A stretch of 40,897 bases of DNA from NCBI GenBank assembly GCA_015232645.1, contig JADFZF010000006.1:1-40897 (forward strand), given 5' to 3'. The translations under genes were made by a program, and so were the position numbers. Position 1 is the first letter of the stretch. The number at the start of each line of letters is the position of its first letter. Source of the stretch: Magnetococcales bacterium. Lineage in GTDB: Bacteria; Pseudomonadota; Magnetococcia; Magnetococcales; UBA8363. Shown here in pieces: positions 31,988-40,318 of the stretch. The notes under the pieces are model-generated. The model was not told the DNA's origin. It was given only the letters and a program-made list of their open reading frames with translations, and ran no database searches.

Positions 31988-34900
31988 TTAATTTTCATAG
32001 GACTTTGGCATGATCGGCAGGCTGACGACGAATCGGGCCCCCAGGCCCGGGCCATCGCTGCTGCCGGTAATGCGACCGCCCAGATGCTGAACGAAATTGG
32101 CTACGGAATGCAGGCCAAAACCGGTACCACGATCCTTGCTGCTGTAACCCGAGGCAAAAATATTGTTCTTCGCCTGTTCATCCATCCCTATTCCGTTGTC
32201 TTCGACGATGATTTCCAACCAGGAGGAATCGACGTATCGAGACAATATGTCGATACGTCCCGGCTGAGAAAGATCGTGACGTGGATCGGTGATGGCTTCG
32301 CAGGAATTTTTTACCAGATTGATCATCATTTGCAGCATCTGCCCTCGAGGCAGGACCACTTCATTGACCCCCAACCCCGACCTGTAGGTGAGTTGAATCT
32401 GATCACGAGTCAACAAATCCAAGAGAATGACGCGACAATCATCGATCAAATCCTTAAGAACAAACTTTTCCCTGAGGGTATAGTGGCTCGATTCCTGTTG
32501 AATGCGTATGATTTCACGCACATGCTCGGCCGCATCGCGCAGATGCAGGGCATTGGTTTTCAGTCCTTGAGTAGCGACTGTTTTCAGTTCTCCACTCATT
32601 TCATCGGCGACCGCGACCAGCCGCCGCAGGAGGGAATCGGGGTCCATCCCTTTGGAAGTCTGTTCATCCACCATGGGTCGAACCCGGGCAAATAAATCGG
32701 CCAGCCGCTCCAATTCCTTGCCATGGCGAATGATATCGTCACTGCGGCCAATGAGGCTCATCATGGCATTGCCGATATTGTGCAATATCGATACGCTCAT
32801 TTCGGCGACTCCCGCCTGGAACGAAGCAAATCGATGCTGTTCTTCAGCCCGCTTGCGTTCGGTAATGTCGCGGACAATTCCCACTACCCGATGGTCAGAC
32901 CCGCGATGGTCCATGAGACTGATGGATAACTCCACTGGAAATTCTTCACCTGTTTTATTCCTGGCGGTCAACTGAATGATGCGTCCTGGTTCCGAAGTCT
33001 TTTTATTCTGGAAGAAATTGACAAAAGCGGCATTGGCATGGGCCACCATGGGGGCGGGGGCCACCAGCTGATGCAGATTTCGACCCAAAGCCTCCTGGTC
33101 GGGGTAACCGAACATTTTTTCCGCGGCGGTATTCCAAAACTGAATAGTACAATCCTTGTTGACTTCGATGATGGCATCCTGGGCCGTACTGGCCATCATG
33201 CGAAAACGGGCCTCACTGCGACGCAATCTGTCTTCGGTACGGACCTGCAATGTGACATCCTCGCCAACACATAACAAACCGCTGCCATTCTCCCCATCCT
33301 TGGCCAACAAGCCTATTTTCCAGGAGATGGTGCGTAATGCCCCCGATTTCGTATAAACCTGAGTGTGAACTGAGTAGCTCTTATTATATTTCCTTTCCAG
33401 TATACGATCCTGGCTTTTCTTCATATCGGACCGCCAGTGCTCCGGGAGCATGTGATCAATTAAATTTTTTCCCATCAGATCAGGTAAATCATACCCAAGA
33501 ATACCCAATCCTTTTTGATTGATGAACTGGATATCTCCCTTGGCATCCAGGACGATAATAATGGTATCGGCCATGTCCAGATATTGTCGGGTCATGTCCT
33601 TATCCAGACGCAGTTGCCTGTTCATACGGACGTGATCACTGACATTGTGGAAAACGATCAGACACCCGGTTCTGAGGCCCATGCCATCATAAATCGGCGT
33701 GGCGTATATATCGAAAAATGTCCCGTCACCCTGACCGGATGGCATCCAGGCCACCTGGGACATGAATTCCTCGGATCCCTTGTCCATGGCGCGCACGCAC
33801 CGCTCTTCCAGACCTTCCAGATTGGCCAATGCCTCGATTTCGCAGAGGCTCCTCCCGACGATCCCGGTCTCCATCCGACCAAGCAGAGGCGCCAGGATGG
33901 TGTTGCACAGGGTGATGCGCAGATTGCGATCCACCACCAGTTTGCCACTGAGCCCGACATCGAACAATCGTTCGGAAAAGGCCTTTTCCTTGGCAAGGCG
34001 TCGAAACAACCTGGCCATGCCATAAAGATACACAGTCAGTAGAGCCGTCACGGTCAGTCCCGTCAACAAAACAAACACGGGTAAAAAAGAATGAGAAAGG
34101 GGACGGCCTGGGGCGGTCCGAGTAATGAGTTGCCAATGGTTGAGCCCGAGAGTGATCGACTGCCTCAGCGTTTGCTGGGATGAATTGGAATGGGGGAAAA
34201 AACCAACTTTCAGACCGGGGGCGGTGGTGCGCCAGCGGTCCTTGGAGCGAAACAATAACATCGTTCGGACCGGATCGGTGTCATCGATGAGGTCAAAATC
34301 CAGTTTTTCTTTCACCTCCGGTGACATCATCTCCCACATCCAGGTGGAAAGATCCAAACCAGCGGCGATGAATCCGGTCTGTGGGGGCATGAGAGCGTTG
34401 GTATGGCTGGGAATGGCCCGGCGGTCGAATATCGGGAAGACGACGATGCTTCGACACTTATCTTTATTGTTCATCGCCCGCGTCAGGCAGCCGGAAAACA
34501 CCATTTTGTTTTCTTTTCGCGCCAGAACCAGCAAGGGATTAAGGACGGGATGGGTCCGCCAGTTCTGGTCTTTCAGGTCCACCAGCGCCGTCGCCGGCTC
34601 CACATAGGCCGGGACATAATCGGCGGGATGGGAAGTGGCCATCGGCGGCAGGTCTGGCCGACTGGATTTCGAGTTGTCCGACGGGTCTGACCTGACGGGA
34701 ATCCAGGCAAAATACTTCAGAGGATAACCATGGTGCCGTAGCAGCGGCTCAACAAAATAATGAAATTCGACGGCATCGACATACTCCGATGCGCGAAAAA
34801 AACCGGCGATACTCAGTATGGACGTATCGAGCTGTTGCGCATGATTCATAAAGGTGCTACTTGCGGTATAGGAGATGCGGGAGAAAACATTTTCCTGTTC

Positions 34901-35047
34901 CTTTCCGTATTCCCGTTCAAGAAACAGGAATGCGTAAATGCTGGATAATATACCCACGAACAGGATAAATGGAATCGTGGCCCGTCGAGCCCGAGGAGAA
35001 TAGAACTGGGTTTCGAACCATGACCTTGTCTTTGGCAGAGATTCCAT
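31988..35047 (-). CDS. CHASE-PAS hybrid-free sensor histidine kinase
   Basis: 1019 residues. A membrane span (23-43), a periplasmic CHASE-type sensor (about 75-310), a second span (321-345), then three PAS domains (about 360-480, 495-615, 625-745; the last ends RVVGIVRDITERKRAEEQ). The kinase part starts with AEMSVSILHNIGNAMM, where His756 is the likely phosphorylation site in the atypical HNIGN box, and continues with the ATP domain MINLVKNSCEAI (N box), VEDNGIGM (G1) and GTGFGLHSV (G2). There is no receiver domain. It lies 19 bases after the response regulator gene, its probable partner. CHASE domains sense small extracellular ligands such as cytokinin-like compounds; the ligand is unknown. 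Confidence 0.92.
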   Translation of the reverse strand: MESLPKTRSWFETQFYSPRARRATIPFILFVGILSSIYAFLFLEREYGKEQENVFSRISYTASSTFMNHAQQLDTSILSIAGFFRASEYVDAVEFHYFVEPLLRHHGYPLKYFAWIPVRSDPSDNSKSSRPDLPPMATSHPADYVPAYVEPATALVDLKDQNWRTHPVLNPLLVLARKENKMVFSGCLTRAMNNKDKCRSIVVFPIFDRRAIPSHTNALMPPQTGFIAAGLDLSTWMWEMMSPEVKEKLDFDLIDDTDPVRTMLLFRSKDRWRTTAPGLKVGFFPHSNSSQQTLRQSITLGLNHWQLITRTAPGRPLSHSFLPVFVLLTGLTVTALLTVYLYGMARLFRRLAKEKAFSERLFDVGLSGKLVVDRNLRITLCNTILAPLLGRMETGIVGRSLCEIEALANLEGLEERCVRAMDKGSEEFMSQVAWMPSGQGDGTFFDIYATPIYDGMGLRTGCLIVFHNVSDHVRMNRQLRLDKDMTRQYLDMADTIIIVLDAKGDIQFINQKGLGILGYDLPDLMGKNLIDHMLPEHWRSDMKKSQDRILERKYNKSYSVHTQVYTKSGALRTISWKIGLLAKDGENGSGLLCVGEDVTLQVRTEDRLRRSEARFRMMASTAQDAIIEVNKDCTIQFWNTAAEKMFGYPDQEALGRNLHQLVAPAPMVAHANAAFVNFFQNKKTSEPGRIIQLTARNKTGEEFPVELSISLMDHRGSDHRVVGIVRDITERKRAEEQHRFASFQAGVAEMSVSILHNIGNAMMSLIGRSDDIIRHGKELERLADLFARVRPMVDEQTSKGMDPDSLLRRLVAVADEMSGELKTVATQGLKTNALHLRDAAEHVREIIRIQQESSHYTLREKFVLKDLIDDCRVILLDLLTRDQIQLTYRSGLGVNEVVLPRGQMLQMMINLVKNSCEAITDPRHDLSQPGRIDILSRYVDSSWLEIIVEDNGIGMDEQAKNNIFASGYSSKDRGTGFGLHSVANFVQHLGGRITGSSDGPGLGARFVVSLPIMPKSYEN

Positions 35048-35066
35048 TGGGGCTTAGACCTTCCTA

Positions 35067-35972
35067 TCAGCCCGAATCCTTGTCGATAACCCGCAGGCGC
35101 TTTCGCAACCCATCGAGATCATTGACAACCAACAATACCGAGTGGACCGTGCCATAGGCACTTGTGAGTACCGAACCCGATACCAGTACATCCTTATCCA
35201 CTCCTCCAGGGCCTTGCATGACCCAGTAAAGATATTTCTGTTTTTCATTATAGTCGATCACGGCCTCAAAGAACGGACCGAGATCTTCCCTGGGAAACAG
35301 CCGATCCACTGGGGTATTCAATAGTTCATCGACCCGGCCTCCGGTCATACGCACGGCGTTATGGTTCAAAAACAATATGTCGTGATCGGGACGGCACAGG
35401 ATGACCCCTTCATTGAAAGAGCTGATGATATCCAACAAATAGGCACTGTTGAGATCCAGGGCATCGATGCGTTGACGTAAAATGTGCTGCTCTTCCCGCT
35501 CTTTATCCTTATTGTCCCAGGCGATACAGGCATTGCGGGCGTGTTGTAATATTTCATCGTGGGTGACCGGTTTCCGGACGTATAATACGTCATGTTGCAA
35601 CATCTGCTGAATTTCATCCACGGAACGGTCGGAAAATGCGGTAACAATGACAATGGTGATCCGGTCATCCAGGGCCCGCATTTTTTTGGCGGTCTCCAGG
35701 CCGTCGATGCCAGGGGGCATGCGCATATCGACAAATGCCAGAGCATAGGGCCTGCCTTCGATGATCGAACGCCGCACCTGCTCCACGGCATCTTCACCCT
35801 GATCGATCAGGTCCACGGCGAATACCGGTGGCTGTGGCTCCGTGGGCGTGGGGGCTTGGACAAACTCCTCCAACATTGATCGTTGCTTGGGGGCGCTGGG
35901 TTGCAACAAATGCTTGTAGAGCGTCAACAGATTATGGTCATCATCAACGACGAGAATCCTGTTGTTAATCAT
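35067..35972 (-). CDS. Response regulator with REC and PAS domains
   Basis: 301 residues from ATG 35972 (GGGGTTGCGC upstream); the track start at 36083 is too far out. The receiver domain has ILVVDDDHNLL (acidic pocket), phosphoacceptor Asp82 in AFVDMRMPPGIDGLE, Thr in VTAFSD and Lys134 in VRKPV. Between the first helix and second strand lies an unusual 25-30 residue insert (PSAPKQRSMLEEFVQAPTPTEPQPP). A coiled linker follows (EEQHILRQRIDALDL), then a PAS domain (SSFNEGVILCRPDHDILFLNHNAVRMTG). There is no DNA-binding or enzymatic output domain, so it may act by protein contact. It sits between the MshN-like gene and the kinase gene. Confidence 0.9.
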   Translation of the reverse strand: MINNRILVVDDDHNLLTLYKHLLQPSAPKQRSMLEEFVQAPTPTEPQPPVFAVDLIDQGEDAVEQVRRSIIEGRPYALAFVDMRMPPGIDGLETAKKMRALDDRITIVIVTAFSDRSVDEIQQMLQHDVLYVRKPVTHDEILQHARNACIAWDNKDKEREEQHILRQRIDALDLNSAYLLDIISSFNEGVILCRPDHDILFLNHNAVRMTGGRVDELLNTPVDRLFPREDLGPFFEAVIDYNEKQKYLYWVMQGPGGVDKDVLVSGSVLTSAYGTVHSVLLVVNDLDGLRKRLRVIDKDSG

Positions 35973-36033
35973 GCGCAACCCCAAAAAATGAGTTAGCAGA
36001 ATTTGGATCGGACCAGGATCCGCAGGCCCCGCT

Positions 36034-36573
36034 TCAAGGACGTTCGGTCTGCTTCGACAGCACATCGATTCGACCCAGGACATATCTCAAGGCATCATTC
36101 GGCAAGGGTTCTTTTTCCAAGGTCCGGCGGTAACTTGCCAAAGCGTCAGCGATCATGCCCAGTCGATCCTGGGCCAAGGCCTGCCCCAGCAACCACGCAC
36201 TCCGATCCGGGTGACGGATCAACAATTTTTTGTACAGTGCCAAGGCACGGTGGTGGGCGCCACGGCGATGTTCCAAAGCCGCGAGCGTGGTCAGGTAGTC
36301 ATCCTGTTCACGTATTGCAGGACCGACTTGGGTCAGCCAGGTGTCGGCACGAAAAATATCGCCCAAAGCCAGGGCATCCCGCGCTTGTGACAAAGCCTGA
36401 AGGTCACGGGAACGCTGTTGCCCCGCCGATTCGGACAACTGCGGGGTGGCCATCGGCGATGCAACGACAGTTTCGGCCACGGCGGGAGATGCAGATTGGG
36501 CTCCAGGCTTGACTGGAGCTGCTTTATCAGGGGCGCGGTTGATTCTCTTTTCCATACGCTTCACATCCGCCAT
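36034..36573 (-). CDS. TPR domain of MshN-like protein (downstream of frameshift)
   Basis: About 179 residues in a frame different from the upstream 277-residue ORF. From MADVKRMEKRIN it has a short linker and then helical tetratricopeptide repeats (DLQALSQARDALALGDIFRADTWLTQVG, RGAHHRALALYKKLLIRHPDRSAWLLGQALAQDRLG, ADALASYRRTLEKEP). There is no ribosome binding site before ATG 36573, and the sequence continues the Pro-rich linker of the N-terminal ORF when one C is removed from the run of eight. It is therefore most likely the C-terminal half of one protein. MshN-type proteins have exactly this TM, linker and TPR order and belong to MSHA-type pilus assembly. Confidence 0.7.
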   Translation of the reverse strand: MADVKRMEKRINRAPDKAAPVKPGAQSASPAVAETVVASPMATPQLSESAGQQRSRDLQALSQARDALALGDIFRADTWLTQVGPAIREQDDYLTTLAALEHRRGAHHRALALYKKLLIRHPDRSAWLLGQALAQDRLGMIADALASYRRTLEKEPLPNDALRYVLGRIDVLSKQTERP

Positions 36574-37360
36574 CTCGGTGGGCGGGGGGGGCGGGATCGT
36601 CCGTGGGCTGCGGGACGGCGACCGACGGGGGGGACGCTTGCCCCTGGGCCGATGCGGTATTGTGGATTGAAGCTGGTTGTTTGGCATGCCCACTGCCCGA
36701 TTTGGCTTTGCCGGCGTTGGGGCGGTGATCGTTGGTCTCTGGAGGCAGAAGAAAGTCCAGTCTCTTATCCAGTGCCAGCCCATTGCCCGTCTGAGGTACC
36801 GTGGCGTCGGAAAACCCCGAGGTCGGCAAGGCCGGGGTTTGAGGCTTCGACGATGCTCCGCTCTCCTGAGGTATCCGCCGCGTTTCCATGACCGCTGGAA
36901 CTTGCGGCGACGACTGGCTGGGGTCACCTGCCCCCGACAACGGGGGGCCGGCCGGTGGCTGACTGGCCGGGTCCGTCTCTCCCTTGACCGCCGGGATCGA
37001 TGCGGGCCATGACGGCTCCGGTTTCGACAAAGCCGCGGTTGAACTGGAAATCAGAGAGGCCAGAATGGGGAATCGCGCCGATAACGGTTCCAAAAATCCA
37101 GAGACCTTGAGCCACAATGCCTGACCTTGCAAAACCGCCCCCCCTCCGATCAGCAGCACGAGCAAGGTGACTCGGAGCCGGGTTTGTCGGCGCTTTTCCT
37201 GGGCCATCCGCGCGTTCAGCATTGCCGACTCGCGTTGAAAATCGATCTCGGCGTGATCCGGAGGCTGCGCGACTGCATCCGCGAATGCCGGCATGCTTTC
37301 CTGCGAAGTCGTGCCCCCGCGGGCATCCAATTTTCGCAGCGATGACAGGATGGTGCTCAC
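36527..37360 (-). CDS. MshN-like N-terminal half: TM protein with Pro-rich linker
   Basis: 277 residues as read. It starts with MSTILSSLRKL, like the cytoplasmic heads of GspB/MshN-type proteins, then a membrane span (RLRVTLLVLLIGGGAVLQG, about 62-80) and a long Pro/Ser/Ala-rich periplasmic linker. The last 15-20 residues (after PPAHRDG) are unlike the rest and end in the TPR frame's region. A CCCCCCCC run near 36580-36600 lies exactly at the switch; with one C less the linker runs into PPPTEMADVKRM and the TPR part. Start is GTG 37360 with GAGGAAAAC ahead. Product likely bridges inner membrane and periplasm in a pilus or secretion machine. Confidence 0.75.
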   Translation of the reverse strand: MSTILSSLRKLDARGGTTSQESMPAFADAVAQPPDHAEIDFQRESAMLNARMAQEKRRQTRLRVTLLVLLIGGGAVLQGQALWLKVSGFLEPLSARFPILASLISSSTAALSKPEPSWPASIPAVKGETDPASQPPAGPPLSGAGDPSQSSPQVPAVMETRRIPQESGASSKPQTPALPTSGFSDATVPQTGNGLALDKRLDFLLPPETNDHRPNAGKAKSGSGHAKQPASIHNTASAQGQASPPSVAVPQPTDDPAPPAHRDGGCEAYGKENQPRP

Positions 37361-37367
37361 GTTTTCC

Positions 37368-38135
37368 TCACTGTCCCATGATCTTATTTAATATTGCCAA
37401 TGGATTGGCCGGCTTCTTCGCCGCCTCGAGTTTTTCATTCAGGTCCGATGGTATCTTGTATTCCGCCTGGGACGGTTGCGCTTCCTCCACCGTTAGATCC
37501 GTATCCCAAACTTCATGCAAGGCTTCAACCCGGTTGCCAAAGGCAAAACGAACCGTTGGCTGTTGTCCGGCCGTCGTTCCTGGAATTGATTTCATCTGGA
37601 AATATTGAAAATTCCGACCTCCGTACACCTTGGATTCGGTGAGCGCTTGAAAAAAATCCAACACATCGGAACTGACCAGGGTTCGCCCGACAATCACAAC
37701 GTCTCGACCGCCATCGCGAAGCTGAATCTGGGTCAGCCACAGCTTGGTATACGGCCGACGGGCCAGATCGGCAAAATAACTGGAAAAACCTTCGCGATTG
37801 CCGACGCGATGTCCCGAAAGCAGCTCCAACACCAATTTCTTTACCTTGATATCTTTTTCCAATTGTTCCTGTTGCCGGATCTGGGCTGGATCGGGTGCGG
37901 CGAATTGTTGGCTTTCTTCAAATTTTTTCATCACCTCGTGGAGGGTCTGTCGTTGTCGCTCCAACCCCGACTGCTCATAAGACACCATGAATTTTTGCAC
38001 GAACACGCCCAGGGAGGCCAGGAAGAGGACTGAAAACAAGGCCAGATAGATGAAAAATGCCTTGCTGGCGTCCAACCAGTCGTGGGAGGTCGGAAAGGAT
38101 TCCGAATCGTAGAGGTTGACACGGGGTCTGATCAT
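37368..38135 (-). CDS. PilN-like membrane assembly protein
   Basis: 255 residues. The N-terminal cytoplasmic stub contains RVNLYDSESFP, the INLYD-type motif by which PilN-family proteins bind PilM. One span follows (AFFIYLALFSVLFLASLGVFV, about 26-46), then a coiled-coil periplasmic part (QRQTLHEVMKKFEESQQ, QEQLEKDIKVKKLVLELL) and a ferredoxin-like domain (LTQIQLRDGGRDVVIVGRT). In MSHA/type IV systems this protein joins the platform complex. Its ATG overlaps the PilM-like stop (ATGA), so the two are co-translated, and the MshN-like gene follows after 7 bases. Confidence 0.85.
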   Translation of the reverse strand: MIRPRVNLYDSESFPTSHDWLDASKAFFIYLALFSVLFLASLGVFVQKFMVSYEQSGLERQRQTLHEVMKKFEESQQFAAPDPAQIRQQEQLEKDIKVKKLVLELLSGHRVGNREGFSSYFADLARRPYTKLWLTQIQLRDGGRDVVIVGRTLVSSDVLDFFQALTESKVYGGRNFQYFQMKSIPGTTAGQQPTVRFAFGNRVEALHEVWDTDLTVEEAQPSQAEYKIPSDLNEKLEAAKKPANPLAILNKIMGQ

Positions 38136-39088
38136 TCCGTGGCCTCAACACTACGCAACGCGGCTCCCAATGCCGGCAAGCCACGAATGAAGGTCACCGG
38201 ATCGCCAGGTGGAGCGGTTTGAAACAAAAAATCCAGATGCAACGTTTTCAGGCGGACGTTCAAATGGGTGGCCAGGGAATCGCGCAGGAGTTGGTCAACT
38301 TCGGGAACGGCGATCAGATAGAGAATTTCCACCGGTTGATTAAAAAAATTGGATTCGGCGTAATTCAGGGAGCGTTGCACATCAGAGGCCAGAGTCCGAC
38401 CGGGATCGATACCCAGTTCCATGGCATCCTTGCTCATGACGGCGATCCGACGGGCCAGATACAACAGTCCACCACGACACACCAGCAGGCATCCCCAATC
38501 GCCAACCGGTGGAAAATACAACAAGGCCAATCCTTTGCCACTCTCAGGGAGAAAAGCGGCAATATTGTTCAACGCCAATTCCGTCACTTCTACCGCCTTG
38601 AGCTCCAGGCGGGTCGGTCGGATGACATCAAGATACTTTTGCACATCGGATTTGCGCGCCGCCGCAACGTAAACCTTGCGCGAGGCGGCCACCCGGATGG
38701 TATCGGGAATGAAGAAACAGTCGACCAGAGCCTCTTCCACCGAAAAATCCAAACGATCGCGCACGGCCCATTTCATGGCCTGCGCCAGTTCCGACAGGGG
38801 GACGTCCGCGGCATCGTTGGGAAACAGGGAGTAGCTTTCCATATCCAAACAATATACATACGGAACCCTAAGGGCCTGATGGTTTTTTGCCAGTTCCACG
38901 AGGACCAGGGACCGGCCAACCTCCTCCTTCCAGGGGACGTGCTGAAACACCTCCACTCGGGGGGTATCCCCGGTCATGCCACGCGTCAAGGCCATGGAGA
39001 TGCCCGAATCGTCCCAGGTCAATCCCGCCTGGACATCGAGGGATCCTTGTTTGTTGAAAAATTTCTTGATAATCGCCTGTATGTCCAT
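38132..39088 (-). CDS. PilM/MshI-like actin-fold assembly protein
   Basis: 318 residues, cytoplasmic. The sequence has the PilM/FtsA-like pattern: MKWAVRDRLDFSVEEALVDCFFIP, YVAAARKSDVQKYLDVIRPTRLELKAVEVTELAL, then a strand region GLALLYFPPVGDWGCLLVCRGGLLYLARRIAV and DVQRSLNYAESNFFNQPVEILYL. PilM binds the N-terminal tail of PilN, here encoded by the next gene with overlapping codons. MSHA operons call this protein MshI. Start codon 39088 has only weak GGTG upstream. It follows the platform protein gene by 12 bases. Confidence 0.85.
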   Translation of the reverse strand: MDIQAIIKKFFNKQGSLDVQAGLTWDDSGISMALTRGMTGDTPRVEVFQHVPWKEEVGRSLVLVELAKNHQALRVPYVYCLDMESYSLFPNDAADVPLSELAQAMKWAVRDRLDFSVEEALVDCFFIPDTIRVAASRKVYVAAARKSDVQKYLDVIRPTRLELKAVEVTELALNNIAAFLPESGKGLALLYFPPVGDWGCLLVCRGGLLYLARRIAVMSKDAMELGIDPGRTLASDVQRSLNYAESNFFNQPVEILYLIAVPEVDQLLRDSLATHLNVRLKTLHLDFLFQTAPPGDPVTFIRGLPALGAALRSVEATE

Positions 39089-39100
39089 CCTGACGACACC

Positions 39101-40318
39101 TTATTTAGCCATTTTGGCCATATCCCACAACGGCAGAAAGACCCCCATGGCCAAGATGGAGATCATGACCCCCATGATGACGGTAATCAATGGCTCGATG
39201 GCGCTGCTCAATGCCTTGACGTCGTATTCCACCTCGCGTTCGTAAAACGCGGCGATGTCATCCATCATCTGGTCCATGTTTCCGGTTTCTTCGCCTACTG
39301 CCATCATTTGAATGACCAGGGGGGGAAACAACTGCGTCGCATAAGCGGCTTGTACCAGACTTTCGCCGCGTTCGATACTGATCATCATGTCCCATATTTT
39401 TTTTCCCACATAACGGTTGTCCACGGCATGGGCGACCGATTCCAAAACCCCAAGAATGGGGACTCCTGATTTGGAAGACATAGCAAAGGAGCGGGAAAAT
39501 CGGGCCAGAGTTCCCCTTTTGATGATATCTCCGACGATGGGAAGCTTGAATTTCATGTGGTCCCACCAGAGTTTGCCATCCGGTTTGCTGATATAGGACA
39601 GAAAACCGGAGACTCCCGCCGCCATGGCGATGAGGATCAAATACCAATAATCCAGGGTAAACCGGGAGGTCGCCATAAGTAGTTTGGTTTGCCAGGGGAG
39701 TTCCAGTTTGAATGACTGAAAAAAACCAAAAAAATTGGGTAACACGAAATAGGCCATGATGAACAAGGCTCCGAACATCCCTGACAAGACGAATGCCGGA
39801 TATCGCAAGGCCGATTTGATTTGTTTTCGGGTGGCACTGTCCACCTCCATGTAATGGTACAACTGCCCAAAGGCTTCATCGAGGCGTCCGGTGGATTCCC
39901 CCACCCGGACCATATTGATGAACAGGGTGCTGAAAATCTTGGGATGAGAGGCCATGGCACGGGATAAATCCTGTCCCGCTTCCAGGGCGGCTGCGATTTG
40001 ACTCAGGGCTTTTTGCAGCATGACGTTACGCGAGCCACCCATGACCCCGTGGATGGCTCGGACCATGGGAATTCCGGCTCGCACGAGCGTTTGCAGTTGC
40101 CGCGACATCAAGACCAGATCGTCGGTCTTGGGGGGATTCTGCCCGAGCAGCTCTTCCAGAAGCCCCAGGCTGACCAGCGTTGATGATTCCTTGACTTCCA
40201 AGGGTTGTATGTTGCGTTTCAGGAGTTGTTCCGCCAGGTCCGAGGAGGACTCGGCGGGCATCTCACCGCTGACCTTCTTCCCATCACGATCCCGTCCGAT
40301 AAACTTGTAGATTTTCAT
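39101..40318 (-). CDS. GspF/PilC/MshG-like inner-membrane platform protein
   Basis: 405 residues with two T2SSF domains, each with the typical amphipathic helices: LVLMSRQLQTLVRAGIPMVRAIHGV (about 66-90) and RFSRSFAMSSKSGVPILGVLESVAHAV in the second. Glu of VRVGESTGRLDEAF and AVGEETGNMDQMMDDIAAFYE mark the conserved positions. Three to four spans (FVLSGMFGALFIMAYFVLPNFF, WYLILIAMAAGVSGFLSYI, LITVIMGVMISILAMGVFLPLW). It anchors the assembly ATPase at the membrane in type IV pili or type II secretion. GGAAGG is 11 bases before the ATG. The pilus ATPase and secretin genes are not in the window; they may lie to the right. Confidence 0.92.
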   Translation of the reverse strand: MKIYKFIGRDRDGKKVSGEMPAESSSDLAEQLLKRNIQPLEVKESSTLVSLGLLEELLGQNPPKTDDLVLMSRQLQTLVRAGIPMVRAIHGVMGGSRNVMLQKALSQIAAALEAGQDLSRAMASHPKIFSTLFINMVRVGESTGRLDEAFGQLYHYMEVDSATRKQIKSALRYPAFVLSGMFGALFIMAYFVLPNFFGFFQSFKLELPWQTKLLMATSRFTLDYWYLILIAMAAGVSGFLSYISKPDGKLWWDHMKFKLPIVGDIIKRGTLARFSRSFAMSSKSGVPILGVLESVAHAVDNRYVGKKIWDMMISIERGESLVQAAYATQLFPPLVIQMMAVGEETGNMDQMMDDIAAFYEREVEYDVKALSSAIEPLITVIMGVMISILAMGVFLPLWDMAKMAK

